DNA of 64,000 bases from Streptomyces sp. NBC_00190 (GTDB taxonomy: Bacteria > Actinomycetota > Actinomycetes > Streptomycetales > Streptomycetaceae). The notes under the pieces are model-generated. The model saw only the letters and a list, made by a program, of their open reading frames with translations, ran no database searches and was not told the origin of the DNA. Location of the stretch: NCBI RefSeq assembly GCF_036203305.1, contig NZ_CP108131.1, positions 3,100,001-3,164,000 of the forward strand. The letters run 5' to 3'. Below are positions 18,134-27,468 of the stretch, piece by piece; the first letter of the stretch is position 1, and every line of letters begins with the position of its first letter. The translations under genes were made by a program, and so were the position numbers.

Positions 18134-18954
18134 GGTCCTTGCGCGCGGGCAGGCTCACGTACGCGGTACTCGTCCTGTTCACCGCCGGCTCGCTCTTCCC
18201 GCTGATGTGGACGGCGATCGCGGCCTCCCGCAGCAACACGAGGCTGGCGCAGACCCCGCCGCCGTTCTGGTTCGGCGGGAACCTCGGCCGAAACCTCCAG
18301 GTCGCGTGGACCGACGCGAACATGGGCGCGGCCCTGCTGAACACGGTGATCGTGGCGAGCACGGTGGCGGCCGGGACGGTCGTCTTCTCCACCCTGGCGG
18401 GCTTCGCCTTCGCCAAACTCCGCTTCCGGGGCCGCCGGCTGCTGATGTCGCTGGTGGTGGGGACGATGCTGATCCCGCCGCAGCTGAGCGTGGTCCCGCT
18501 GTACATGCTCATCGCCCGGCTGTCGTGGACGGACCGGCTCCAGGCCGTGATCCTGCCGACCCTGGTCTCCGCCTTCGGGGTCTTCTTCATGCGGCAGTAC
18601 CTGGCCCAGGCGCTGCCGTCGGAGCTGGTGGAGGCGGCGCGCACGGACGGCGCGAGCTCGCTGCGGATCGTGTGGCACGTGGTGTTCCCGGCGGCCCGCC
18701 CGGCCATGGCGGTGCTGGCCATGCTGACCTTCGTCATGGCCTGGAACGACTTCTTCTGGCCGATCGTCGCGCTGACCCAGAACGGCAGCCCGACGGTGCA
18801 GGTGGCCCTGACCGGGCTGGGCCGGGGCTACGTCCCCGACCAGTCGGTGATCATGGCGGGTGCGCTGCTGGGCACGCTCCCGCTCCTGCTGGTGTTCCTC
18901 GTCTTCGGCCGCCAGATCGTCGGCGGCATCATGCAGGGAGCAGTGAAAGGATGA
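18130..18954 (+). CDS. cebG: CebG, sugar ABC permease
   Basis: 274 residues, six predicted membrane helices, MalG/UgpE type. The EAA loop is [17 protein letters not shown] (about 167-183), followed by [18 protein letters not shown], a standard family segment. ATG 18130 overlaps the cebF TGA (ATGA), with RBS GGGAGG inside cebF. It forms the transmembrane channel with CebF. Confidence 0.93.
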   Translation: MRSLRAGRLTYAVLVLFTAGSLFPLMWTAIAASRSNTRLAQTPPPFWFGGNLGRNLQVAWTDANMGAALLNTVIVASTVAAGTVVFSTLAGFAFAKLRFRGRRLLMSLVVGTMLIPPQLSVVPLYMLIARLSWTDRLQAVILPTLVSAFGVFFMRQYLAQALPSELVEAARTDGASSLRIVWHVVFPAARPAMAVLAMLTFVMAWNDFFWPIVALTQNGSPTVQVALTGLGRGYVPDQSVIMAGALLGTLPLLLVFLVFGRQIVGGIMQGAVKG

Positions 18955-20309
18955 CGACTGTGCCGATGGAGAGCGTGCGGTTCCCGGAGGGGTTCCTCTG
19001 GGGCACGGCCACTGCGGCCTTCCAGATCGAGGGGGCCGCCGGACTGCGGGGGCCGTCCATCTGGGACACCTTCTGCCGTACGCCCGGCAAGGTGTACGGC
19101 GGCCACACGGGCGACGTCGCCGTGGACCACCACCGGCTGTGGCGCGAGGACGTCCGGCTGATGGCCGGCCTCGGGCTCGGGGCGTACCGGTTCTCGGTGT
19201 CCTGGCCGCGGGTGCTCTCCGGCGGGATCGGCTTCTACGACGCGCTCGTCGACGAGCTGCTCTCGTACGGGATCAAGCCGTGCGTGACCCTGTACCACTG
19301 GGACCTGCCGCAGGAGCTGGAGAGCGCGGGCGGCTGGCCCGAGCGGGAGACGGCGTACGCCTTCGCCGGGTACGCCGAGCAGGTCGCGAAGACGCTGGGC
19401 GACCGGGTGGAGCTGTGGACCACCCTCAACGAGCCCTGGTGCAGCGCGTTCCTCGGCTACGCCTCCGGCGTGCACGCCCCCGGCCGCACCTCCCCCGCCG
19501 ACTCGCTGCGCGCCGCCCATCACCTCAGCCTGGCGCACGGCCTGGCCGCCGCCGCCCTGCCCGCCTCGGCGCGGGTCGGGATCGCGCTCAACACGAGCGC
19601 CGTACGGCCGCTGACCGGCTCGGCGGCCGACCTGGACGCCCGGCGCCGGATCGACGCCCTGGCCAACCGGATCTTCACCGGGCCGCTGCTGCGCGGGGCG
19701 TACCCGCAGGACCTGCTCTCGGACACCGCCGCGGTGACGGACTGGTCCTTCGTCCGCCCCGGCGACGAGGCGCTGATCCACCAGCCGCTGGACTTCCTCG
19801 GCGTGAACTACTACACCCCGGCGGTGGTTTCGGCGGCCCCCGGCGGGAGCGGCCCGCGCGCCGACGGCCACGGGGCCGCGGAGCACTCCCCGTGGCCCGG
19901 CGCCGACGCGGTCGCCTTCCACCAGCCGCCGGGCGAACGGACCGACATGGGCTGGGCGATCGACCCGACGGGCCTGTACGACCTGCTGATGCGCTTCACC
20001 GAGGAGGCCCCCGGCCTGCCGCTGCTGGTCACCGAGAACGGGGCCGCGTACGCCCCGGACCTGCACGACCCCGAACGCATCGGCTACCTGGAGGCCCACC
20101 TGGCCGCCGTCCACCGCGCCCTGTCGGACGGCGCCCCGGTGCGGGGCTACTTCCTGTGGTCGCTGCTGGACAACTTCGAGTGGGCCTACGGCTACAGCAA
20201 GCGCTTCGGCATCGTCCACGTGGACTACGAGACCCAGGCCCGCACCCCGCGCTCCAGCGCCCGCTGGTACGCCCGGCTGGCCCGCGACGGCGTCCTCGGC
20301 ACCCGGTGA
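18951..20309 (+). CDS. bglC: BglC, GH1 beta-glucosidase
   Basis: 452 residues, cytoplasmic family 1 glycoside hydrolase that splits imported cellobiose to glucose. N-terminal [19 protein letters not shown] is the GH1 signature; the acid/base Glu is in TLNEPW (about 160) and the nucleophile in VTENGAAY (about 363); the aglycone-site [12 protein letters not shown] is also present. ATG 18951 overlaps the cebG stop by 4 nt with RBS AAAGG upstream, so synthesis is coupled to the transporter. BglC also removes the CebR inducer in known systems. Confidence 0.95.
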   Translation: MTTVPMESVRFPEGFLWGTATAAFQIEGAAGLRGPSIWDTFCRTPGKVYGGHTGDVAVDHHRLWREDVRLMAGLGLGAYRFSVSWPRVLSGGIGFYDALVDELLSYGIKPCVTLYHWDLPQELESAGGWPERETAYAFAGYAEQVAKTLGDRVELWTTLNEPWCSAFLGYASGVHAPGRTSPADSLRAAHHLSLAHGLAAAALPASARVGIALNTSAVRPLTGSAADLDARRRIDALANRIFTGPLLRGAYPQDLLSDTAAVTDWSFVRPGDEALIHQPLDFLGVNYYTPAVVSAAPGGSGPRADGHGAAEHSPWPGADAVAFHQPPGERTDMGWAIDPTGLYDLLMRFTEEAPGLPLLVTENGAAYAPDLHDPERIGYLEAHLAAVHRALSDGAPVRGYFLWSLLDNFEWAYGYSKRFGIVHVDYETQARTPRSSARWYARLARDGVLGTR

Positions 20310-20333
20310 CGTACCCGGCCGGCCGGACAGGAG

Positions 20334-20633
20334 CTAGGGCGAGGAGTGCACCGCGGCCAGACCCTTCGCCAGCTCCTGCGCGTTCATCACCGGACCGACC
20401 TCGACCTCAGCGTTGAACTCGTGGAACAGGTCCCATGTCAGCGCCGGCATCAGCGTGCTGTCCTGGAGGTCGAAGACGATCCAACAGGAGCGCACTCCCT
20501 CGTGCAGCCCGAAGTAGGCCGCCTCCGGCTTCACCTTGTCCATCAGCGTCTTGATCGCCTGGGGCAGGGCGCCGGTCGTGATGCCCTCGTTGGTGGCGGC
20601 AGTGTCCAGGTGGGCGCGGAGCATGACTTTCAT
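20334..20633 (-). CDS. Conserved hypothetical protein, 99 residues
   Basis: Small cytoplasmic protein with alternating strands and helices (KVMLRAHLDTAATNEGI, AAYFGLHEGVRSCWIVFDLQDST, LFHEFNAEVEVGPVMNAQEL), resembling the dimeric alpha-beta barrel fold of DUF3303-like or YciI-like proteins. I cannot name a function. Start ATG 20633 has a good AAGGAG site. It lies convergent with bglC and is transcribed alone or with nothing obvious upstream. Confidence 0.7.
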   Translation of the reverse strand: MKVMLRAHLDTAATNEGITTGALPQAIKTLMDKVKPEAAYFGLHEGVRSCWIVFDLQDSTLMPALTWDLFHEFNAEVEVGPVMNAQELAKGLAAVHSSP

Positions 20634-20707
20634 GCGTGGCTCCTTCCGTCAAGCCCACCCTCGGCGCGGGTCGGGGGCGCGGCAATATTTGCGCCCCCGT
20701 CCGTGCG

Positions 20708-21370
20708 TCAGGCGCCCTGGACGTGGAAGTTGAAGTCGGTGTGGCCGAGGGTTCCCATCAGGCGGAGCCAGACCGGCAGGAGCATCTCGGTGCCGCGCGC
20801 CGCCTCGATGCCGCCGAGGTCGAGGATGCTCCGCTCCGGCCAGCCGAAGGAGTGGAGCAGCTCGCGTGCGGCCTTCTTCGCGTCCGCGTCCTCGCCGCAG
20901 ACGAAGACGTGGTGCTCGCCCTCGACCCGGGCCGGGTCGACCATGATCCGGCAGTTCATCGTGTTCAGCGTCTTGACCACCCGCAGCCCCGGGAAGGTGC
21001 GCTGGATCAGTTCGCCGAGGCTGTCGGTGTTCACCGGGTCCAGGCTCGGCGGGAAGCCCTGCGAGAAGTCGAGGGGGTTCGCGATGTCGATCAGGACCTT
21101 GCCGTCGAGGTGCGCGGCGTCCGCCTCCGTCAGGGCGGCGATGCTGACCTGCCCGCCGGTCGCGTTGACCAGGGTGTCGCCCTCCCGCGCGGCCTCCGCG
21201 AAGGCGGCCAGCCGCACCCGCGGCTGCCCCGCCTGCCAGCCGGCGTACTCCTCGCGGGCCGCGGTGGCCGCGGGGTCCCGGGTCCCGACGACCACGTCGT
21301 GGCCGAGGTCGGCGAGCCTGGCGGCCACCGTCCGGCCGACGATCCCGGTGCCGAGGACTGCGTAGCGCAT
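20708..21370 (-). CDS. NADPH-dependent F420 reductase-like oxidoreductase
   Basis: 220 residues with an N-terminal dinucleotide-binding GTGIVGRTVA (about 7-16) followed by LGHDVVVGTRDP, the pattern of F420H2:NADP oxidoreductases and similar NAD(P)-binding proteins. The later VVKTLNTMNCRIM and FVCGEDADAKK match the same family. Substrate is not deducible. ATG 21370, RBS AAGGA 9 nt upstream; the longer open frame (to 21466) was rejected because the fold begins at this Met. Next gene upstream ends at 21387, so it may be co-transcribed with the DsbB-like gene. Confidence 0.8.
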   Translation of the reverse strand: MRYAVLGTGIVGRTVAARLADLGHDVVVGTRDPAATAAREEYAGWQAGQPRVRLAAFAEAAREGDTLVNATGGQVSIAALTEADAAHLDGKVLIDIANPLDFSQGFPPSLDPVNTDSLGELIQRTFPGLRVVKTLNTMNCRIMVDPARVEGEHHVFVCGEDADAKKAARELLHSFGWPERSILDLGGIEAARGTEMLLPVWLRLMGTLGHTDFNFHVQGA

Positions 21371-21386
21371 GCCTGATTCCTTCCGG

Positions 21387-22058
21387 TCAGCGGTGGCCGG
21401 CGCCGGTGGGCGCCGCCCGTTCCAGGATCCCCACGTCGTAGAAGAACCGGTAGCGGTTCGGGGCATCCGGCAGGAACCAGTGGAGGCCCTCCTCGAAGAA
21501 CACGGCCACCAGGTTGACGGCGATGACCGCGCCCAGGAAGCCCAGTACGAACAATCCGGCCGTCCGCAGGGCCCCCGGCTTGGCAGCCGGGACGGAGCTG
21601 TCCGTCGTCGAGTGGCCGAAGGACAGGGCGATGCCGATGGCGACCACCGAGGCCTGGAAGAGGAGCCACGCCCACACGTACAGGTGCAGGCCGAGCACCT
21701 CGCTCCCGTACCCCTTGTCCTTCGGCAGGATGTGCAGCATCGTCTGCCGCCAGGACGCGAAGGAGCCGGCGATCAGCGCGACCAGGGACATGCCCCAGCC
21801 CATCATGTAGTCGCGGCTGGTCACCGCGCCGTACGCGAGTGCCGTCCGGACGATGTACGCCGCTCCCATCGCCGCCAGCAGCATGAACATCCGCTGCACG
21901 ATGCAGAGCGGGCAGGGGTGCTCCCACAGTGCGAACTGGTGGAAGAGGCCACCGCAGACCACACCTGTCCAGCCGATGGCGAAGAAGCAGGCGAACCAGT
22001 ACTGGACCCGGCCGAGCAGGCTGCCCGTCGGCGTCTCCTCCGGGAGGAGGGTGTGCAT
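21387..22058 (-). CDS. DsbB-type disulfide bond formation protein
   Basis: 223 residues with about five membrane helices. The active-site motif HPCPLCIVQR (CxxC at about residues 48-51) is the DsbB quinone-linked pair. The first half is a DsbB fold; the C-terminal part has two more helices (TAGLFVLGFLGAVIAVNLVAVFFEEG) and a short soluble tail. ATG at 22058 (GTG three bases earlier also possible) with a CGGGAGGAG-type stretch just inside. It is 11 nt from a 54-residue membrane gene upstream, an arrangement suggesting one operon. Partner DsbA is not in the window. Confidence 0.82.
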   Translation of the reverse strand: MHTLLPEETPTGSLLGRVQYWFACFFAIGWTGVVCGGLFHQFALWEHPCPLCIVQRMFMLLAAMGAAYIVRTALAYGAVTSRDYMMGWGMSLVALIAGSFASWRQTMLHILPKDKGYGSEVLGLHLYVWAWLLFQASVVAIGIALSFGHSTTDSSVPAAKPGALRTAGLFVLGFLGAVIAVNLVAVFFEEGLHWFLPDAPNRYRFFYDVGILERAAPTGAGHR

Positions 22059-22069
22059 CACGGCCACCG

Positions 22070-22234
22070 TCAGTAGCTCAGGGTCAGGGCGAGGCTGCTG
22101 TTGACGTGGTGCGCCATCAGCAGGATCACGGCGAGCAGCATGGTCCACCACGCGCCCAGCATGAACGTCCGGGACGTCTCCCGGTACATGGCGATCAGCG
22201 TGGCGAGGAGGCCGCCGAAGATGAGGGTGTCCAT
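22070..22234 (-). CDS. DUF5993-type small membrane protein (54 residues)
   Basis: Found by reading the minus strand: ATG at 22234, TGA at 22070-22072. Two hydrophobic helices (MDTLIFGGLLATLIAMY and LGAWWTMLLAVILLMAHHV) joined by a basic turn RETSRTFM, ending LALTLSY. The pattern matches the DUF5993 family, which I recall next to DsbB-like genes in actinobacteria. It ends 11 nt before the dsbB start, so the two are probably translated from one mRNA, and a helper role in periplasmic thiol oxidation is a reasonable inference. Confidence 0.75.
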   Translation of the reverse strand: MDTLIFGGLLATLIAMYRETSRTFMLGAWWTMLLAVILLMAHHVNSSLALTLSY

Positions 22235-22301
22235 GCCGCGGACCGTATCGACGGACGGACATACCGCCCACGAGGCGCGCCCCCGGCCCTCCTGCGTTAC
22301 G

Positions 22302-23684
22302 TCAGTTGCTGCGCCGCTTGCGCCGGCCGTGCCGGGTTCGCACGCCGCCCGTGCCGAGGGTCCGGCCGTCCAGGGCGATCCAGACCCGCACCTCGGTGCC
22401 CCCGAGGACCGAGCGTCCCAGCCGGACGTCGCCGCCGGTCGACTCCGCGACCCTGCGCACGATGTCCAGGCCGAGGCCGGTCGAGCCGTCCCGCCCGCCG
22501 TCGTTGCCGCGGCGCAGGGCGGCGTCCGGGTCGGCGATGCCGGGGCCCGCGTCCGAGACGAGCACGATGACCGCGTCCGAGGCGTCGTGGACGTCCACCG
22601 CGAAGGGGGTGCCCTCGGGCGTGTGCCGGAAGACGTTGCCGAGCATGGCGTCGAGGGCGGCGGCGAGTTCGGGCCGCGCCACCGGGATCCGTACCGTACG
22701 GTCCACCCCCGCGAGCCGCACCTCGCGGCCCTCGTCCTCCGCGAGCGCCGACCAGAAGGCCATCCGGTCGCGGATCACCTCGGAGGCGTCGCACCCGGCG
22801 CCGGCTCCGGCGCCCGTGGCGGCGGGCGCGCGCTGTTCCCGGGCCGTGCGGATGATGGTGTCGACCTCGCGCTCCAGCTGCTCCACCGCCGCGCGGGTCT
22901 GCTCGGCGGCCGGACCGTCCCCGAGCGAGGCCGCGTTGAGCCGCAGCACCGTCAGCGGCGTCCGCAGCCGGTGCGACAGGTCGGCGGCCAGTTCCCGCTC
23001 GTTGGCGAGGAGTTCGACCACCTGGTCCGCCATCGCGTTGAACGCGACGGCGGCCGACCGGAGTTCCTTGGGTCCGCCCTCCGGAACCCGGGCCCCGAGC
23101 CGGCCCTCGCCCAGCTGGTGCGCGGCGTCCGCGAGCCGCTCGGCCGGCCGTACCAGCCGGGCGCCGAGGCGGTCGGCGACGGCCACCGAGCCCACGATCA
23201 GGGCCAGGGCGACGCCCGCGAGCACGAGCCAGGCGGTCGCGACGCCGTTGCTGACCTCGCTCTCCGGTACGAATACCTCCACCACGGCGATGTCCCCGGA
23301 GCCCAGGGCGGTCGGCTGGAGCAGCGTCGAGCCCCCGCCCGCCACCTTGGTCGTGGTGGCGCGCCCGATCCGCCGGGTCTCCGCGACGGCGCGCTCGCCC
23401 GCCCGGCCCGTGCCGATGTCCACGGGCCCGCTGTCGCCGATCGCGGGCACGTGGACGGCCATCCGCCGGGCCGCGCCCATCTGCGTGGACTCCACCGCCT
23501 TGCGCAGCTGCACGGCGTCGGTGGTGATGGACAGCGTCGGTCCGATGGTCGCGGCCTGCCGCTCGGCGTTGGAGAACGCCCGGTCGCTGGCCATCTCCTG
23601 GACGACGAGCCCGAGCGGCACGGCGAAGGCCACGACCACCATGGCCGTGACCGCGAGGCACACCTTGACCAGGGCCCACCTCAT
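22302..23684 (-). CDS. Two-component sensor histidine kinase
   Basis: 460 residues. First helix VKVCLAVTAMVVVAFAVPLGLVV (about 6-28), an extracytoplasmic domain of about 125 residues, second helix VATAWLVLAGVALALIVGSVAVA (about 157-179), HAMP (RLVRPAERLADAAHQL), a HisKA dimer helix with phospho-acceptor in LSHRLRTPLTVLR, and the ATPase domain with NVFRHT (N box), DAGPGI (G1) and STGLGLDIV (G2). It is preceded by its regulator gene with a 7-nt gap. Start ATG 23684. The signal is unknown; the C-terminus ends in a basic RHGRRKRRSN tail. Confidence 0.9.
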   Translation of the reverse strand: MRWALVKVCLAVTAMVVVAFAVPLGLVVQEMASDRAFSNAERQAATIGPTLSITTDAVQLRKAVESTQMGAARRMAVHVPAIGDSGPVDIGTGRAGERAVAETRRIGRATTTKVAGGGSTLLQPTALGSGDIAVVEVFVPESEVSNGVATAWLVLAGVALALIVGSVAVADRLGARLVRPAERLADAAHQLGEGRLGARVPEGGPKELRSAAVAFNAMADQVVELLANERELAADLSHRLRTPLTVLRLNAASLGDGPAAEQTRAAVEQLEREVDTIIRTAREQRAPAATGAGAGAGCDASEVIRDRMAFWSALAEDEGREVRLAGVDRTVRIPVARPELAAALDAMLGNVFRHTPEGTPFAVDVHDASDAVIVLVSDAGPGIADPDAALRRGNDGGRDGSTGLGLDIVRRVAESTGGDVRLGRSVLGGTEVRVWIALDGRTLGTGGVRTRHGRRKRRSN

Positions 23685-23691
23685 CGCGGCA

Positions 23692-24381
23692 TCACCGGGG
23701 TGGCTCCAGCTTGACCCCGACACCCCGCAGGGTGTGCAGGTAGCGCGGGCGGGCGGCCGTCTCGCCGAGTTTGCGGCGCAGCCAGGACAGGTGGACGTCG
23801 ATGGTCTGGTCGTCCCCGTACGACTGCTGCCAGACCTCGGCGAGCAGCTCGCGCCGGGCCACGACCACACCGGGCCGCCCGGCGAGGAAGGCCAGCAGGT
23901 CGAACTCCCGCCGGGTGAGGTCGAGCACCGTCCCGTCGAGTTCGGCCTGGCGGCGCAGCGGGTCGATGGCCAGCCCGCCGACGCGCAGGACCCGCGAGGG
24001 GGGCTCCGCGCCGGCGGCGGCGCGCGAGCGGCGCAGGACGGCGGCCATCCGGGCCGAGAGGTGCTCCACGGAGAAAGGTTTGGTCAGGTAGTCGTCGGCG
24101 CCGTCGTTGAGCAGCCGCACGATCTCCGCCTCGTCGTCGCGCGCGGTCGCGATGATCACGGGCACGTCGGTGATGCCCCGCAGCATCTTGAGCGCCTCCG
24201 ACCCGTCGAGGTCGGGCAGCCCGAGGTCGAGGATGACCACGTCGAAACCGTGGTGGGCGACCTCGCGCAGCGCCTCCAGGGCGGTGCCGACGCTGCGCAC
24301 GGTGTGCGAGGCGTCGGTCAGGTGCCGGATGAGGGCGGAACGTACGAACTGGTCGTCCTCGACCACGAGCACACTTGCCAT
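23692..24381 (-). CDS. OmpR/PhoB-family response regulator
   Basis: 229 residues. Receiver domain 1-120 with acidic pocket EDD (8-10), phospho-acceptor D in VVILDLGLPDLDG (about 52) and K in YLTKPF (about 102); winged-helix DNA-binding domain 130-227 (DLTRREFDLLAFLAG, VDVHLSWLRRKLGE, LHTLRGVGVKL). ATG 24381 is the start of the receiver fold; upstream in-frame codons belong to a shadow. It lies 7 nt before the kinase gene, so they are a two-gene operon. Confidence 0.92.
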   Translation of the reverse strand: MASVLVVEDDQFVRSALIRHLTDASHTVRSVGTALEALREVAHHGFDVVILDLGLPDLDGSEALKMLRGITDVPVIIATARDDEAEIVRLLNDGADDYLTKPFSVEHLSARMAAVLRRSRAAAGAEPPSRVLRVGGLAIDPLRRQAELDGTVLDLTRREFDLLAFLAGRPGVVVARRELLAEVWQQSYGDDQTIDVHLSWLRRKLGETAARPRYLHTLRGVGVKLEPPR

Positions 24382-24460
24382 GGCCCGCACGGTAGCCCAT
24401 ACGGAGGACCCACCGGGGTGTCGGGACGCTCTTGTGGCGGGTGGTGCAGTATGTCGCTTG

Positions 24461-25000
24461 ATGCGTAGAGGACTTGTACACGCCATGGCTTGGACGCTGG
24501 CGACCGGGGCAGCGGTGACGCTGTCGTGGTGGGGCGTGCACACCGTCATGTCCGGCACGGCCTACGATCGCCCGCTCGCGGTGCCGCTGGCCGCGCAGCC
24601 GCTGTCCTCCTCGACCCACCGGGCCGGGCCGTCGCCCTCCTCCCCGGCGCCCTCGCCGAGCCCGTCGGAGTCGCCGTCGCAGAGCCCCTCGGCGTCCCCG
24701 TCGCCCACCCCCGACCGGTCCTCGCCGAAGCCGCCGCCCGGCCCGAGCCCGTACCGGCAGCCGGACGCGGGGGCCTCGGGGAACGTGAAGGCCTATCCCG
24801 TCTCCGGCGGCCGGGCGGTCTTCGACCTGGGCGCCTCCTCGGCCGACCTGGTCTCGGCGACCCCGGCGGCCGGCTGGCGCATGCAGGTGTGGAAGCAGGA
24901 CTTCTGGATCCGGGTCACCTTCACCCGGGACGGCCGTGAGGTGTCGGTCTTCTGCACCTGGCACGACCACCCGCCCGTGGTGGAGATCGTCGACCCCTAG
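24461..25000 (+). CDS. Exported or membrane-anchored protein with Pro/Ser linker
   Basis: 179 residues. One N-terminal hydrophobic helix (AMAWTLATGAAVTLSWWGVHTVM, about 8-30), then a 50-residue Ser/Pro-rich low-complexity linker (SPSSPAPSPSPSESPSQSPS), then a compact C-terminal domain of about 80 residues rich in aromatic residues (WRMQVWKQDFWIRVTFTRDG, WHDHPP). Looks like a surface domain on a flexible stalk. ATG 24461; no clear RBS. It is divergent from the two-component operon (79-nt gap), so it might be a target of it. Confidence 0.65.
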   Translation: MRRGLVHAMAWTLATGAAVTLSWWGVHTVMSGTAYDRPLAVPLAAQPLSSSTHRAGPSPSSPAPSPSPSESPSQSPSASPSPTPDRSSPKPPPGPSPYRQPDAGASGNVKAYPVSGGRAVFDLGASSADLVSATPAAGWRMQVWKQDFWIRVTFTRDGREVSVFCTWHDHPPVVEIVDP

Positions 25001-25006
25001 TCGAGC

Positions 25007-25645
25007 CTAGGTCCTGTCGGCCGCCGGGACCGTGCCCACCAGCACGAACTCGTTGTACGGGAAGACCTTGCCCATCGGGCGGGGGAAGGGGAACGAGTAG
25101 GTGCGCCGCACGGCGACCCCGGCCCGGGCCGCGTGGCCGCGCAGCTCCTCGAAGCCGACCCAGCGGATGTGGGTGGCGTCGGAGCGGAAGCCGACCTCCT
25201 GCGGGGTGATCAGCACGACCGAGCCGCCGGGCTTCACCAGCGGAAGGTACTGGGCCAGCAGCTCGGAGGCGGTCTCCTCGTCGACGTGCTCCAGCACGTG
25301 CGCGGCCAGCACGCTGTCGAAGGAGCCGGGCCCGCAGTCCGGGGCGGCGGCCAGCTCGTCGGGGGTGTAGGCGGTCAGCCCGCGCTCGCGGCAGGTCTGC
25401 ACGGAGTGCGGGTTGTGGTCGACCCCGACGCTGTCCGGACCGCAGTTGAGCAGGTTCCGGCCCAGGCCGCAGCCGATGTCGAGGACCCGGCCCAGCCGTA
25501 GCCTCTGCAGGTTCCACCGGTACGGCGCCTGGGTCGGGAGCAGCCGCTTGAGACCGGAGTGCTCCAGGCGGGCGAGCCGCGCGGTGTAATCGGACGTGGC
25601 GGTGCTGGGGGCGGGGGAACCGTGAGGGGCAGGGGAATCAGACAT
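25007..25645 (-). CDS. Class I SAM-dependent methyltransferase
   Basis: 212 residues with SAM-binding motif I VLDIGCGLGRNLL (about 54-66), acidic VGVDHNP (motif II), FDSVLAAHVLEHV (motif IV) and GGSVVLITP (motif VI). Substrate unknown; its short C-terminal extension SFPFPRPMGKVFPYNEFV resembles methyltransferases associated with lipid or glycan heads. ATG 25645 with AGGAGA 9 nt upstream. Convergent with the previous gene. Confidence 0.8.
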   Translation of the reverse strand: MSDSPAPHGSPAPSTATSDYTARLARLEHSGLKRLLPTQAPYRWNLQRLRLGRVLDIGCGLGRNLLNCGPDSVGVDHNPHSVQTCRERGLTAYTPDELAAAPDCGPGSFDSVLAAHVLEHVDEETASELLAQYLPLVKPGGSVVLITPQEVGFRSDATHIRWVGFEELRGHAARAGVAVRRTYSFPFPRPMGKVFPYNEFVLVGTVPAADRT

Positions 25646-25815
25646 CGTCGGCCGTCTCCTGAGCGCGTCGTAGGAAGGGCAACCCTCCTAGGAATCAACA
25701 CACTACGCATGGAATGCCGCCCTTCGGGAGTCCTCTTGGGATCCGGCTTGATCAATTGTCCGAAGGCCGCCGGAAGAGCTGCCGCAGGAGCCGGTCCCAG
25801 ACCTCTCGCAACCTC

Positions 25816-26706
25816 CTAGCGGAAGACCGAGGGCGGCGGCTGCGGCGAAGCCACCGCCGAGGCGTCGGCGACCGGCGCGGCGCCGCCCGTGAAGTCCGCC
25901 AGGGCCCGGCCGTGCTCGACCCGGCCCGGGTGCGGGTCGCTCGCGACCCGGCGGGTGAATTCCGCGACGGGCAGCTCACGGTCGGCCGCCACCAGTACCG
26001 CGTTGCCGAAGCGCTTGCCCCGCCACACCACCGGATCGGCCGCCAGTGCCAGCTCCGCGAACCGGGACGCGGCCGTCGCGACCTGCCCCCGCAGGTGCGC
26101 CAGCGGCGGACCGTCCGCGAGATTGGCCACGTACCACCCGGTGGACGCGAGGGCACGGCGTACGTCGTCCAGGAACTCGGTGCTCGTCAGGTGCGCCGGG
26201 GTGCGCGCACCGCTGAACACGTCCGCTATCACCAGGTCCGCCCAGCCGTCCGGCACCTTGGCCAGGCCCGCCCGGGCGTCCACCGCGCGGACCCGGACCC
26301 GCGCCTGCGGATCCAGCGGCAGGTGTTCCCGTACGAAGGCCACCAGCTCGGCGTCTATCTCCACGATCTGCTGGGTGGAGCGGGGGCGGGAGGCGGCGGT
26401 GTAGCGGGCGAGGGTGAAGGCGCCGCCGCCCAGGTGCACCACGTTCAGGGGCTGCCGGGCGGGCGCGACGAGGTCGATCAGGTGGCCGATCCGCCGCTGG
26501 TACGCGAAGTCCAGGTACCCGGGGTCGGCCAGGTCCACGTGCGACTGCGGGGCGCCGTCGATCAGCAGGGTCCAGGCGTCCGTACGCTCGCGGTCGGGCT
26601 CCAGCTCCGCCCGCCCGCCGGCCACCTGCCCGACGACCGCCTCAGCGCCGCCGCGCCCGCGCTGCTCGGCCCTGCCTCTGCCCTTGCTTCTGTCCTTGCT
26701 CGCCAC
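25816..26706 (-). CDS. Spermidine synthase-like methyltransferase-fold protein
   Basis: 296 residues of the fused-MFS/spermidine synthase type, but lacking membrane helices. It contains LNVVHLGGGAFTLARY (about 88-103, the nucleotide-binding loop), QQIVEIDAELVAFVREHL, and VIADVFSGARTP (about 160). Spermidine synthases have the aspartate pair of a DAFDG-type catalytic site; here DVFSG replaces it, so true aminopropyl transfer is doubtful. GTG start 26706 with a GGGTGA-like site. N-terminal 40 residues are charged and low complexity. Confidence 0.7.
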   Translation of the reverse strand: MASKDRSKGRGRAEQRGRGGAEAVVGQVAGGRAELEPDRERTDAWTLLIDGAPQSHVDLADPGYLDFAYQRRIGHLIDLVAPARQPLNVVHLGGGAFTLARYTAASRPRSTQQIVEIDAELVAFVREHLPLDPQARVRVRAVDARAGLAKVPDGWADLVIADVFSGARTPAHLTSTEFLDDVRRALASTGWYVANLADGPPLAHLRGQVATAASRFAELALAADPVVWRGKRFGNAVLVAADRELPVAEFTRRVASDPHPGRVEHGRALADFTGGAAPVADASAVASPQPPPSVFR

Positions 26707-26777
26707 TCACCCATTGTCGCCGGTCAGCGGCTGTCCAGCGGCGTGCGGTCACCGGCGGCAGCCGTCAGCGGAGGTCG

Positions 26778-27188
26778 TCAGCGGCAGCCGTCAGCGGCCT
26801 CGATCAGCCGGGCCGCCTCACCCAGCGCCGCGCGCAGCACCTCGGGGTCGGTGACCGGCCCGACGGCCTCCGGCGGGAGCAGCCAGCCCGTGTCCCCCGC
26901 GATGGGCGAGGCCTGGTCGCCGAAGCGCATCCCGCGCCCGTTGGTCTGCGTACACGCGCTGCCCGGCAGGTCCCAGGCGTCGGCGGTGCCGGGCGGCACG
27001 AGGAAGCCGAGGGTGTCGCCGGATCCGTCGTGCAGGACGGGTCCGACCCCGTCGGCCACCTGGCTGGCGGCCCGGCGGATGATGTCGACCGCCTCCAGCC
27101 CCTGCCGGGCGGGCACGGTCACCAGGTCCGGAGCGGCGGTCGCGGTCGCACCGGGCTCGGGCGCGGTGTTCGTTCCAGTGCTCTCCAT
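26778..27188 (-). CDS. Conserved hypothetical protein, 136 residues
   Basis: Cytoplasmic protein. Starts MESTGTNTAPEPGATATAAP (disordered), then a conserved core LVTVPARQGLEAVDIIRRA and GDTLGFLVPPGTADAWDLPGSAC, ending in a helix EVLRAALGEAARLIEAADGC. No family recognised. ATG at 27188 with GGAGG 8 nt upstream decides the start. Divergent from the TPR regulator at 27469 across a 280-nt gap. Confidence 0.7.
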   Translation of the reverse strand: MESTGTNTAPEPGATATAAPDLVTVPARQGLEAVDIIRRAASQVADGVGPVLHDGSGDTLGFLVPPGTADAWDLPGSACTQTNGRGMRFGDQASPIAGDTGWLLPPEAVGPVTDPEVLRAALGEAARLIEAADGCR

Positions 27189-27468
27189 GCCGGCCTCCAC
27201 CAAGGGAACCCCTCCTCGATCCGCGTACGAGCCGGGAGCGGGCAGTCGCCTCCCACTCCGCATGGGTTCAACGCACGGGAACGTCAACGGGTGCGGCGGC
27301 AAGACGCCGCAAAGGATGGCAGTTCATGGCGGATCGTGGGTGAGATATCCGTTTTGTAGCCAATAATCGCGTGAACGACCTCTCGCTGGCGGTACGTTCA
27401 TGCGCGCCGGGCCGCACCCTCACACGTCACGCACCGGCGCTGCGTTCCTTGCCAGAGAGGCCACGTCC

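Noticed and set aside
23681..24970. 429-residue minus-strand frame over the response regulator
   Set aside because: Low-complexity RRGR-type translation; the real response regulator (23692-24381) uses another frame with intact catalytic residues.
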